A DNA stretch of 64,000 nt from Rhyacophila brunnea (Eukaryota > Arthropoda > Insecta > Trichoptera > Rhyacophilidae), in the NCBI GenBank assembly GCA_022495005.1, contig JAGYXB010001849.1, forward strand, positions 1 to 64,000, given 5' to 3'. Under the pieces are notes generated by a model. It saw only the letters and a list, made by a program, of their open reading frames with translations, was not told where the DNA came from and did not search any database. The position numbers and the translations under genes are program-made. Each line of letters begins with the position of its first letter. Position 1 is the stretch's first letter. Positions 10,644 to 22,477 of this stretch are shown piece after piece.

Positions 10644-13600
10644 TACTTAATAATATAAAATATACTATCGTAAATGATTGACAATAATAAATAATTAATT
10701 ATTATAAGAATTGTAATTTAAAACTTTCAACAATATACTTACTGTAGTTCCCTAAGGCATAGATTTACTAGATGAAACCGTACGAATAGAGAACGAGTTA
10801 CTCGGAATAATGGAGATTATTGGAGATTTATACAAATTTTCATTTTTAAACAATATATACCTGCATACTGACATCTCGAAATGGTGTCATCCCCTAAGTA
10901 TCTAGTTCCTTCAGAACCTTAAAGATGCCGTAACCCTTATTGGACCGACTCGTAGAAATATGATCAGTGTTGGCTAAGAGATATATCAATTTTCTAGCAC
11001 ATAAGACAATTTAAAATCACCTTTTACAAACTTTTATATTAAATTTGAGTAGAATCGTGTTCAGCCATTGTAAATTAAATTCATAATCTTTCATAATATA
11101 TTAATAATCTTAGCATATTTTATATTTAAAATTTCATTAAGTTATTAGGTATCCTGTAAAGCAAATATTAGTGTAAATCATTAGATAAATAGGTAATTAA
11201 TATCATTTTTAATTATTAGCCTTCAGCATATTTCGATCGGTGTTAAAATCCTCATTTATAAACCTTAGTAAGCAAGCCAAACATGTAATTATCTGTTATC
11301 GGTCATATAAAAGTTTATTTTCGCGTCAGAAATGAGTTCGAGCAGTTATTTTTTTATGCTGAAGAGTCACGTGATCGGCATGCTGCCGAACGGCTGCAGC
11401 GATACTCGTGTATCTTTGTAGCATGCGTGCCTTTTACTCGTACTGTTATGTCCTAGTGATGAGTAGCTTAAGGAAGTAGGAGATCTGGGTTGGCAGGTCC
11501 TGTATGGTTTGATGATATTAACCTTCCTTATGTTTCTTACCAGAATCGGGACACTCTGTGAAGCTCCTTGATGTAATTCCTCTCAGTTTTCTTGTACATT
11601 TATAGACTAAACGTCTTTGAAGGTAATTTATCAGGGTATTTACCTTCTAGGATGCTTGAGCGGTGGGCGTTTGTAATTGATTGTGAACACAGCGGAGCAA
11701 ATAGTGTTTTACGTAAAGTAAAACTTTACTATTTATTTCAGTAATAATTATAGTACAAAGTGTTTGACAGACATAAGTTACGTACTATACAATGGTTGGA
11801 GACTAAAGACAACAGGAGTGACATTTCCTGAGATTTTATACTAATCTCTTTAATGGGTTTTTGACTTGAACAGACTTCATTTCATCTGCACGTGTTGATT
11901 GTGATATATGTTTTACATTAACAAGGAATAAAATTTATAACATTATTTGACTATGCAGGTATTCATAAGTGTCTAAACTAATCCAAAAAGATGCAAATTT
12001 GTGCAATTAATGTAGATAACAAATTGCTTTACTTCAAGTATTGAACAGAAGCTCGTAAATAATACTGATAATTACCAGTTAAGTGCTTTTTCTGGCTTAT
12101 TTCATAACACGCAAAAGCGTGGGAGCAATTTCATAATGATGTACTTGTTTTAAATCAACATAGTTAAAGTAAGGGTGAATGCAGATGTTTACTCCAAAAG
12201 GGTGAGAACAGATTGCATGAGCTCGTAAATAATAATAATAATTATCACTTAAATATATTTCTTAACTCGTGTCAGTATTTTAAAAGAGGGTAAAGTGCTA
12301 TTTGTATAAAAAGATGCATATATCATCTTATTTATCATGCAGGTGTGCATCCGGTTAAAGACGTCATTTTAGTTAATTTACTGCTTTTAGATGGTGACCT
12401 GAATGCTGTGAGGTCCCTTTGAACATTTCTTAAGTTGACACAGTTAAGTGGGTGCATAAATGTTTATATTATATTATATTGTTTACTTTAAAAGCTTTAA
12501 GTTTATATGATGCTATAATCAAATAGCATTGTAAATTAAATAGGTGTGATGTATTATTAGTGTACACAACAGTACGTTGCAGACAGATCGTCACGTCGAG
12601 CCCGCGGAGATTTCACACAAGCAACAGCTTTTCTCGGCTGCTCCGTTTCGCGGTTTTGTAAACAGTTAATACGACACCTTAATGTTACCACTGTGATTAT
12701 TTTCCATTTAAAAAGTCATAAACAGCAGCAAACGTCATTTTTTCACACGCTAAGCGGGGGGAGGTGCCTAACGCCCTCTTTCTCCCCTCCCCCATTCTTC
12801 GGATGTGATACTACACACTTGCGATAAATGTCATTATTGCCAACCTATGTCTATGTTTTTATATTAGTATTATTCTGGTGTAGTGTATTTACATGTTTCT
12901 GTTAATTATTCTGTACAATAAATAATATTATCATATTAAGTTAAAAAAAAAATACTAAAACGTTAATCATTAGAAAATTATTTTTCATAATTTGTTCATA
13001 TATTATGTACCTACGCGAAGCAATTAAATTAGATTTTCTCTACAATAATATGATTGGCTTCGTGCTTGCAATACTTTCTTAATGCATAACGAAATTCCCA
13101 AGAGACGTTTTGTATACTTAAAGTAGAATAACCCAATTAGATTTGCGGCTTTGCGATTGGCTTGTTAACTCTCATACTTACTTGTTTAAACCAACATAAC
13201 TTTTGTTACCCATATCAAAGTTGTTCATTTGATTTAAGTATGAGAAAAGTTCCATAGAAATTCTAGAAGCGTGAACGGTGTTGTTATAATAAAATTGACT
13301 TTTCTTAATAAAAAATAAACAGTTAATTTATACTTTAACGAAGAACCACTAACTAACTTCCTAGTATTGTTTTTGTAGTCCGTTTATGTTTCATATTTTA
13401 TTCGTACACTATTTCGCTACCTACTCATATTTATAAGTTATTATAAATTTGGCCGAGATAAAAGATATTATAATAATATAGACCGATAATTCAAGCACCT
13501 AGTTACGCATTTTGATAGCTGACGGTGCTAAGAAAATCTCAGTATTTTTAGTAATGGTACTATTAATAGAACAAATTAAAGTATGAAATAGAATAAAACA

Positions 13601-14049
13601 TGAACGACAAAGAAAATGCGCTTTCATAATTAACTTCTTCTGATGTTTTAGTTCTAAATTTCTATTTATGTTATTTTCATAAATATTATATTTATAATAT
13701 ATTTTAATAAAACTTCTGCACATTTATGTGTTCTAAATTAATATGTAGTCTCCAGTGAATGCGTCACTACTCGCCATTTATTTCAGACTTTGCTCAAATC
13801 AAAATTGTTTTTTATTAGCATAGCCTTGAAAAACAATATCTAATATTCTAACGGTTTTTTTGTATATTTCGTTCTATTATTATTTAGTTCAATTACTTGA
13901 TAAATTATAAAACAATAAAAATATATTTTTTATTTAGAGTAAAACAATAATAATTGACAATTAAAAGTTATGGGATACCAACTTATTAAAACATATTATT
14001 TTATGGTCATTATTATTAATATTTACAACATAAAAAGAACCTTTTAAAT
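10644..14049. other. AT-rich DNA with one G/C strand-biased hairpin
   Basis: No gene recognised. At 12756-12793 GGGGGGAGG and CCTCCCCC can pair across a ~21-bp loop; this sits in a GC-richer block (about 12585-12810) that looks like part of an old mobile element. Weak direct similarity between about 12049-12115 and 12217-12275 (both with AGCTCGTAAATAAT) hints at a decayed tandem duplication. Confidence 0.35.
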
Positions 14050-14195
14050 ACAACGTTTTTAAATTTTCTGTTGAATCATATAAACTTGACTTGACCAGCT
14101 TAAACGATCAAAAAAAATTGTACTTGATAGAAATACTGAATAATGAAATGTCATTTCATATTGATTTCCATAGTAACGCTCGTATATATTATTTA
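14050..14195 (-). repeat. dispersed repeat R3, copy b
   Basis: Reverse complement of 5690-5830 with high identity across ~130 bp; see that entry for shared blocks. The right side adds a short tandem-like expansion (AATGAAATGTCATTTCATA) absent from copy a. Confidence 0.55.
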
Positions 14196-14991
14196 TTAAT
14201 TTAGTTGCTAGGACCCCCTAGCAACCAATAATGGTATCGAAATAACTTTTCATACAAAACAGAATTAACTAAAAATGAATTCAATTCTACTTAAAGATGG
14301 CTAAAAGTAATAAAAAATGCATTGGCATCGTGTTCTGATATATTCTAAAAGTTTAAAATGTCTAGCTAGTCGGGAAGTTAGTTAAAAATCGATTGCAAGA
14401 TTTGTACCGGACAAACAACTACCGGACAAATAAGAATACGACATAAGAAAAACGTTGAAAAACATAGTTTCAAATACTTACGTACTGAAAAGATTGACTA
14501 ATTCATAGTGTTAATAATATATTTTGTGCTTATTTATTTGGAAAAAAAAACTTAAATTTGTATTGTTCAGAATCTCCAGTTTTCAAAATTTGTAGTCTCA
14601 GCTAAATGTAACTTTAGCAAATTGAAATAATAAAGATCAACCTTACAATACGATAACCTTACATCACAGATTTATTTTGCAGTAAGTAACGTGTCAGCTT
14701 ATAATGTTGTGGGCCCCGGTTTCAAAGATAATGGAAAATTCAAAATAAATATTATATTTTGTTCACAGGATCCGTTAATAAAACCTATAATCTATGGAGG
14801 CCCATATTATTATGATCCCCATAGAATCAAAAAATAATAATATGGTGATTTATAGAGATGTGGTAATTTTATTGTTAAGCGAATGTATACAATATATAAT
14901 TTTTATTTATTCGTTTTACATTCATTTGTAGAAGGTATCTTAATTATTGCAAAGGTCCAATAATTGTACAATATTTTTACATAACATAACA

Positions 14992-15419
14992 TCATCATCA
15001 TCATCAGCTGGGGTCAATCCACTGCTGGATGAAGGCCTCCCCAAGCTTTCTCCAACTCTCTCGGTTTTGTGTCGTTCGCTGCCACGTATTTCCGCCGAAC
15101 TTTACCAGTTCGTCAATCCAGCGCCTTTTAGGGCGACCCTGTGGTCGTTTCGTACCCTTTGGGTACCACTGGATGACAGCATTTGTCCAGCGGCCGTCCT
15201 TTCGGCGAGCAATGTGCCCCGCCCATCTCCATTTGAGCTGTTTGGCAACGTCTATTACATCGTGTACTCTTGTCTGCTTCCTAACCCATTCGTTCCTCTT
15301 ACGGTCCTTTCGCGTGATGCCCAACATGCACCTCTCCATGCCTCGCTGTGTGACTCTTAGCCTTTGGACATCTCTCGTGTTGAGGGTCCACGTCTCGCAG
15401 CCATACGTTAGCACGGGTA
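14992..15419 (-). pseudogene. 5'-truncated LINE (family A) with reverse-transcriptase C-terminus
   Basis: The minus strand reads through 137 uninterrupted codons, starting LPVLTYGCETW and containing RWAGHIARRKDGRW, GRPKRRWIDELVKF and a terminal FIQQWIDPS, followed by a (TGA/ATG)n tail. These are standard landmarks of the segment downstream of the reverse transcriptase in RTE/jockey-type LINEs widespread in insects. The frame is open to the end, so the copy is young. ACATAACATAACA flanks it exactly on both sides (14979-14991 and 15420-15432), the target duplication of a 5'-truncated insertion. The open frame upstream of 15420 is flank. Two more, decayed copies lie at 39158 and 46395. Confidence 0.85.
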
Positions 15420-15544
15420 ACATAACATAACACATATTTTTTTTGTATTTCATCCTCGAACGCCAAAATATTTAAGTACATCTTTGTCTAACATGTCTTC
15501 ATACTACGTTTAGACAATAACTTAGTACACAATATGAAAATACC

Positions 15545-15655
15545 CCAGAGAAACATAATATAACCACCAGAAAAAATATTTTTGAAAAAAATATATGACG
15601 CCTGGCGGGATTTGAACCCGCGCCCATAGGCTCTACGAACTAAGGTATGTTCATG
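15545..15655 (-). repeat. tRNA-derived SINE, family 1 copy d
   Basis: The minus strand has TTCGTAGAGCC (box-A side) and GCGGGTTCAAATCCCGC, a well-kept T-arm with box B. The tail with AAAAAATATTTTTTC and a GGTGGTTATATTA block matches the copy at 3620-3900. The T-arm stem is intact but the D-arm side is truncated or diverged, so this is not a functional tRNA gene. Confidence 0.6.
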
Positions 15656-16014
15656 AAATTAATTAGTCATTTATACAATACTCTCTGAGATCTTTCTAAT
15701 TTTCGTTAATTTTTGGCAGTCGGCTTTTGTATTTTAAATCAATATATGAAATAGCTTAAGGCGTATGGGTTTATTCGCAAGAATCAAATTTGACGTAAGC
15801 GCCATAAAAAATAACAATACTCGAAGCGCATATCAAAGGAAAAAAACAAAAATCGCTTCGCTCGGCGTCTCGCGTAGTAGATACGAAATCAGAGGTTTGA
15901 ATTAATAATATTTTTTTCCTAACAAATTTTATAAACATTTTTGTAGTCGGTAGAATAAATTATAAGAATAAAAATAGTAGACCTCTAAATAAGAACCTCA
16001 TATTATTGATATGC

Positions 16015-16130
16015 TGAATTTGTGAAGAGACACCTTTTCTTGAACCTATCATATTGTAGGTTCAAATTCAGTGCAAATATTTTTCAAAAAAAAATCCAAT
16101 ACTAAAAAACACGAAAGTGTAAACAAATAT
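16015..16130 (+). repeat. decayed tRNA-derived SINE, family 1 copy e
   Basis: A box-B-like GTAGGTTCAAATTCAGTGC is followed by TTTTTCAAAAAAAAAT, as in other family 1 tails. The 5' half is not recognisable. Confidence 0.3.
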
Positions 16131-16814
16131 AATTTTATTCATTTTCATAAGCTAACATTACAAATTATAAGTTTAAAACATTCACAAGATGGCATGAAAG
16201 ATTTCTGTTATTATTGCGTTTTTATTAAATTATAAAAAAATGACTCATAAAAGAAAGCAATTCAATGAATATTTGTCGAGGAACGTTTTTTTTTAAATTT
16301 AGTACACAACAATTATGATTTAAGAAACAATTATTATAATAGCGTGTATTTGACGGCAGTACGTTTTGGTCGCTGCGGAGGATTTTGGAACATTAGTGTA
16401 TAGAAAATTAATAATTGGTTTCTTAATTAGTGCATAGGTTTAACGGTATGCAATGTATTAGAATAACTATTATAAATTGTTTTTTTTATAATTTTATTTT
16501 CTTTTCTATTGATAGCTATTAATTAATAATTGATATTATTATATTGATAGATATTAATTGTTAACTTGATAATTATTATATTGAGGGTTTCTTATATCCA
16601 CCGACCGTGTTAGTCTAGGATCAACGAGTTCAGGCAATACACAATTCATATAAATCTTGTCACTTGTGATGTGAAGAGTAATATTGTTTTTATTATTCAA
16701 TGAAATAGGTTATTACCTCAATATATGTTTTATTTGAGTTAAATAATTACTAATAAATGCCTAAGGTGATTCCATTCAATTCAACTCTGCATTAAATATA
16801 TTATATTCTAAAAG

Positions 16815-16925
16815 TTTTGTACTATTTCATTTGAGTCGTTTTATGCGATCCTGCTTTCGCCTTTCGACATCGTCAGGATGAGCACTCATCAAATTTTAAT
16901 ATACACTGACAACGAAAGCAGCTAA
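16815..16925 (+). repeat. dispersed repeat R4, copy a
   Basis: Shares TTTTGTACTATTTCATTTG, AGTCGTTTTATGCGA, TTTCGCCTTTCGACAT and GAGCACTCATCAAA with 59935-60035. Unknown element type. Confidence 0.45.
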
Positions 16926-17777
16926 TTCTCACTTAACAATAAATTAATACAATAAAGTAAGTTAAAAACTTTATCACCTACCTATTAAGTCAAAGTGCAC
17001 AATGAAAAATTTAACCAACAATTAATTATGAATAGTTGAATTGTGGCAGTGTGAAAAAAAAAGATTTTACCACAAACCATCTGAAAAATACATACATCAT
17101 AAAACATATACGTGATTTTGTGCCCCAAAACACTTATTTTATTATTATTTTGACGATTAGGAAAATTATGACACATGTTTCAGTGGCCATTACTATGACA
17201 GCATTCGAAAACGTATTTTACTTTAAATTTTCTACAAATTTACTATTTGTGACATAAACCACTTAAGATCAATAATAAATAGACCTTGAAAAATAATGTT
17301 ATTTTGTTTCTATTGATAATGCCAATAAACATACTCCTGGATACGTCCCTTTGAAAATAACAAAACATGGCCACCCAGGTACATAAAAACTGTATTAAGT
17401 ACATGCAAAGTTTTTCAAATCGCTTAAAGCCCAACCAAGTAGGTATTTATCAAAATAATTAAAGTCCACCTATATTTTATCTAAACTGCTCCAAAATATT
17501 TTTTTTTATAAATGTTGCACCGAACGAATACCTTTAGGACTTCTTTGTAGCCATCGTGGTTATAAGATTCAATTATCTTACAATTTCTCACATGCTGCAA
17601 CCATTTGTATTACAAGATAATAAATAATATAATATAACTACATTTTTCTCAGTTTAACATTCAGTGGTATTTTATGATGTTTGATTTGTCAACACAAATT
17701 ATAACACCTGGTCTACGTCATGTGGTCTTGCCAATTTGTTTGTTACTGCAATGCGAGTAAAGGTCATTTTTCTATGA

Positions 17778-17918
17778 GTTAAAATACTGTTCGCGACGGA
17801 TAAAATTTTGGAAAAAAAGACGTCATCACCCGTTGAAATTCAGAAGCCTACTAAGGTTAGAAATGAGAAATTAGAAAAACTATATGGATTAATCGATCAA
17901 ATGGTCTCTTTTTGTTAA
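17778..17918 (+). other. short charged ORF, unidentified
   Basis: A 46-codon open frame without ATG encodes a lysine/glutamate-rich segment ending RNEKLEKLYGLIDQMVSFC and a stop. Its composition looks more protein-like than the surrounding AT-rich frames. It could be an exon or a transposase scrap, or chance. Confidence 0.15.
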
Positions 17919-18668
17919 TTTTGCTAAATAATTATATTTCTAAATTGTCTGAAAATAGGATAAATACATGAAAACGTACGACGTGTTTTGGTAATAAAGC
18001 GTCACTAATTGTACCGAATTTATAGGGTTTTATTTATTTTTTCATTGTTATTTATTATTTATAGTATTATTTGAATGTGATTTTATAATAAAAAAATATT
18101 TTTATTGTGCAGTATATATTATTATTTTGTGAGAAAAAATCATTCAAAATTGGCTGATGTATACTCAAACTAAAATGGCTTTAAATATTTATTTTTCTGA
18201 TATTAAAAAGGTACGTAAGTTAATCAATCAAATGTATTATTTTACCCATTTCTTTCATACAATATATACCTGCAAAACTATTATTAAGTTCAAAAATTCA
18301 CTGTGGCGTGATAGTCGTTTTGGCCAATTTCGAAAACAGGACCGACTATTTGTCATTTATTTTAAAAAGTAAAGCGAATCAGAAAATTTTAATGACACAA
18401 AAAGTTTTATTTGAATAATATTTATTAAATTTTAAATAAATAAAGTGTTTATTATGTGTCAATTTGTGTTAAACGTCCTTGCCATTTCCACGATTCTGAG
18501 AAGACAGGAAAAAATGGGTCCAATGGCCTTAATTACTAACCGGTATCAGGATTTCTCTAAATTTTAGATATAATATATAAAATTTGGAGATATCTTGTTT
18601 ATTAAATAACTAATACTTAAGACAAAAATCATTATTTGACTGTTGAAGTAGAATATTGAACCTGTTGA

Positions 18669-18947
18669 TTTAAGCTTGAACTAATCCTACAGCCCGGTCA
18701 ATATTCTGATAAAAGATATCAACATAATATTAGATTGTGTGCTTATTTAGAAGTAGAAACTGTTCCAAGAGCACTCAAAATGGAGCTTGCTGTAATAGAA
18801 TCAGCGTATGAGAGCATAATATCAACTTTCTGCCGAGCATTAATTTTAATAGCAAAAATGTGTTTCGCGAACCTGGAATACCACATTCCACCAGCTAGGA
18901 TACGCACTTGTGCTATTATTACAAAAGCTTGTGTTTTAAAACTTTAA
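18669..18947 (+). CDS. unidentified 93-codon ORF
   Basis: The frame is open from just after a stop at 18666-18668 to TAA at 18945-18947. There is no early ATG; the first in-frame ATG is the KMELAVIES methionine at 18780. The encoded segment (VETVPRALKMELAVIESAY, then a leucine/isoleucine-rich stretch RALILIAKMCFANLEY) has a balanced amino-acid make-up unlike most frames nearby. I do not recognise it. It could be an internal exon, though no clear AG acceptor is visible, or part of a decayed transposon protein. Confidence 0.25.
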   Translation, partial: FKLELILQPGQYSDKRYQHNIRLCAYLEVETVPRALKMELAVIESAYESIISTFCRALILIAKMCFANLEYHIPPARIRTCAIITKACVLKL

Positions 18948-19255
18948 AAGCTTATTAAAGTCGCTTTGTATTTTTAAATATAAAGTAGAACAATATAGAA
19001 GCTTTTAAGTAAAAAGTAAGAAGTGATTTAATATTTTTCCTTCATGTATTGCTTTTACTACGGCTATATTTTTTATTATTCGACAATAGATTGCGCGAAA
19101 GACCAATAACAATTTTATTTTTCGTAAAAAATTAGTTAACATTATTAACCTTCACGGTCTATGAAAAGCAAAGATATGGTTCATATTAAATTAATTTGAA
19201 AACAACAAAAAACACAATATGTAGCAGCCATAACTTAGAACAGAGAACAACAGGC

Positions 19256-19660
19256 GGCCTGGAAGTCACAAGCGTTATGCAGACGGAATAGGTAGGATTT
19301 AACCATATGTTCACTTCGTAATCTTCACTCACAATCTCCCAGCTTTAGCTTAGTCTGATTAGCTCTGACCCTTTTGATTACAGAGGTCCTCTATTTAGAG
19401 ATTAAGTATCATAGACTATTAATTTGAGATCCGTTTCTAGTGCCAAGTGTAGTTATCTATTTTTCAAATGCGATACATACCTGAAGTAAATTAAAGCTTT
19501 GGCAAGTTCATCTGCTCATTGGGTCGAGCGAGTCATCTTATCTTGTTAATCTATTTCCGTGTACGATTTGAAGTATTCTCTTTTATTGTTGATCAATCTC
19601 TGAATAAAAATTTAAACAGGTGTTTTTATTTTTTTAATAAACAATCTTATAAATATTGAT
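19256..19660 (+). repeat. dispersed repeat R1, copy a
   Basis: Reverse-complement match to 56285-56685 along its whole ~400 bp: blocks GCGTTATGCAGACGGAATAG, GTTCACTTCGTAATCTTCAC, TCATTGGGTCGAGCGAGTCA and AATAAACAATCTTATAA. There are no long ORFs, no obvious TIR and no pol III boxes. Function and class unknown. Confidence 0.6.
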
Positions 19661-20787
19661 TTTTCATGGCTCAGTATAATTATCTTTTTATGTTGGTGTA
19701 ATAAGAAGGTACGCAGTAACCTGTCAATCGCAACACAAGGTGACTCATTTTATGAGATCAAGAAAAGACGATGCCATGCGCCATTACGACTACTGGATGA
19801 ATTTTATTATAGTTTGAAATACTTTTTTATTAATTCCAAGATTTTTGAGTAATGTTATAACAATAGTATATTCGGTTGTTTCAGACTGTAAACCCATATT
19901 CTTAATGATTGTAAGCTAACTTATTTCCAAATTACAACCGTTAAGGCATTATATTAGAAAAAAGATGTTTTATTTCATTTAATTTTTCTGCTTTGAGCTT
20001 TGTGCATAAAAATGGCATGGTTTTTATGTACCTAAATATTAAATGTTTTTAATATATATACATTTTTGGTTTTTTTAACATTTAGGTACACACGGATAAA
20101 ATTTTTGAAAATCTATTTCTACGAAATTAGAATAATATTTTGAATTGGTGGAAATAAGTCTTTCTAATGAAAAAAAAATGTACGAGTTATAAGCGTTCAG
20201 TTTAGAGTTTTAAAAATAATTATCTTGAAATGATTCGGCAGGTGGGCGTCTAGTCCAAAATAATTAATTTGTATTATCAAAAATACCTCAGATATCGTAC
20301 AATTAACAAAAAAATATTTTAAGCCATTATAATTTACAGAATGCTAGATTTATTAATAAATTTATTGGTAGGTAGAGATTATGAATTGAATTTTTAAAGA
20401 ATTTTTTTAATCATTTTTAAAGTATTTTGAAAATAGTGAAAATGCAAAAAATATTGGCCATGTTTTTGTAAATAAATATTAAAGTAATTTAATGATAGGT
20501 AAATAAACATTCAAATAATTATATTGAATCAGTTGTCTCACATTTTTTACGGTATGACAAGTAGTTATCTTTAAGTATGTTTCAACTACATATATTTATG
20601 TTAAATAATTATTAATTCCAGCTTTTTTCACTGGTAGAAAAAATTTAAATCGGTAATGAGCTACATTATCCATCGGCCTATATTTATACTTAGACATACG
20701 TATTAAATAAAGTATGGTTTGTAAATATATATCATAAATACACAGTTCCTATTAATAATAACATAATAAGAGCTAATAAAGAATAAT
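19661..20787. other. AT-rich DNA, nothing recognised
   Basis: Only a small inverted repeat (GTACCTAAAT near 20028 and ATTTAGGTAC near 20079) stands out. Confidence 0.35.
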
Positions 20788-21047
20788 TTGAATAAGAGTT
20801 TTTATAGTTTACTGACATTACAACGTATACTCTGTATATTACGTTTTATTTATTTAATGCTAAAAAAATCAAATCAAAATGAGCTGACAGCCTTGAAATT
20901 TAGATTCGTTCAGAAAAAAGAATATTTAAAATTGTTTTCGATCTCAAAGATGTTTTATTATAGCAGTGAATCAAAACCTTTTTTGTTTGACGTAAGCCTT
21001 GAAAGATATTTTTTTAATCTCGCGGAACACTTACCAGCCGATACATA

Positions 21048-21361
21048 TTGTTGTGGCGCAGAGCGATAAATTTCAAAACACTAATAAAACACATTTATAC
21101 AAATATTTTTTTGAAATACCGAATTCACAACCACAAACATTCGCATTATATTGACTCACAGTTTAATATGTTAATTGGTAATATTATGATCTGCTTCCGA
21201 CTTATACGCGATGAAAATGAGAATTCTGCCATTCTTGATAGTATTGACCTGTGTGTCCCTGATAATTATCTTAGAAATCGGCAGCATCAGTTTTTTGTTC
21301 TCCCAAAGTGCAGAACCAACTTAACTAATAATATTTCCTTGCTTCTGAATGTCATGTTGTG
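21048..21361 (+). pseudogene. LINE C-terminal fragment (family F, RTN-type end)
   Basis: The frame encodes VPDNYLRNRQHQFFVLPKCRT then N, ending ~13 residues later. The pattern V-P-x-x-x-L-R-x ... F-x-(V/L)-P-x-x-R-T-N is the usual extreme C-terminus of CR1/jockey-type LINE polyproteins. The preceding residues (YIDSQFNMLIGNIMICFRL) fit the usual helix before it. The overlapping open frame at 20788-21069 may be decayed upstream coding DNA but lacks motifs. The copy is truncated and followed immediately by a TIR element. Confidence 0.5.
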
Positions 21362-21394
21362 AAAGTCTTAAATTAATAATTTGTAATGTTCACT

Positions 21395-21657
21395 ATATCG
21401 TCACTGTTCTGGCAGAAGATACTAATTCTAAAAAATTACATATTGAGTTAGTTATACCAAAATGTTCCTTATTTCAAAGTTTACCGTCTGGAAACCTTCT
21501 TAATAAATAAACAGTCTTTATTTTAAAGTCGTCCTTTTTAAGATTACTTAATAAACTCACATGATAGACCATTTCAAACATTTTAACGACTTCAAAGTCA
21601 AATTACTCAAAACTAGTATTCTCCAGTTAGTGTGTTCTGCCAGAACAGAGACGATAT
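21395..21657. mobile_element. TIR family T1, small member
   Basis: ATATCGTCACTGTTCTGGCAG at 21395 is inverted at 21635-21657 (one difference in ~23 bp). The 263-bp interior has no coding motif. The same terminus, slightly varied (ATATCGTCACCGTTCAGGCA), bounds the 654-bp element at 27423-28076, so the two belong to one family. Confidence 0.6.
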
Positions 21658-22477
21658 TGTTAACATTTTTTTTAAATACATTTGCTAACCTACATGATGC
21701 TACTAATTCTTGTATCAATAATAAATTACCTATTTTATACTTTAGAAAAAAAAAAAATGAGAATTTATTGTATAAAATTCGGATACATGAATTATTTTAA
21801 GATGATTTGGTTAATGGAAATGTAAGTATACATACTTAACCATGAAATAATAATTTATTTTTTATTCATTTTATTAAGGAAACAAACAGTTACATTTTGA
21901 ATACAAAAATATGTTTAAAAAAGAACAGTGAAATTATATTGCAACCAACAAAGTTTCCATGTATAAATAATTATAATATAGTTAAGCCTAACAAGAATAT
22001 AAAATTAAGAAAGTAATAAGAGCATAAATATAACGAAATCACATATGAAAAATGAATAATAATTATAGACTAATATGAGTTATATGTTATAATATATACA
22101 TACATTTAAAATTTGGTTAATATTCATTATACAAAATTTTGGAGATAGCGCGTTTTAACGAAACAGGTGTATTATTGACAGGATCAACGGTGGAGAAAGG
22201 CATATTGTAATTTAAAGAAGAGCGCCGAATAAAGGAGTTTTGTGCATAATTTGAATCATATATGGCAATATATTAATATTATGATGTACTTAATAATTAA
22301 TTATTGTAACTTGTAGAAAACAAAAAACACTTGACCAAAAGTATAAGCAATTAGTGTTTATAGTGTCAATGTTTATAGCTTCATCTCTTAACACTACAAA
22401 TAGTCTACCAAATTTACTTCAATAATAAAATTATAGCCATGGCATGATATATCCTTCCTTTGGCCATATTCGCCCCT

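Noticed and set aside
12560..12810. CpG-island promoter
   Set aside because: Short, not followed by any coding exon I can see, and resembles the GC content of other mobile elements in the window.
15029..15430. Plus-strand ORFs of 133 and 137 codons over the LINE A copy
   Set aside because: They are antisense shadows of the minus-strand reverse transcriptase C-terminus, which carries the recognisable motifs.
15595..15652. Functional tRNA gene
   Set aside because: Only the T-arm is good; the D-arm and acceptor stem do not pair, and the tail matches SINE family 1.
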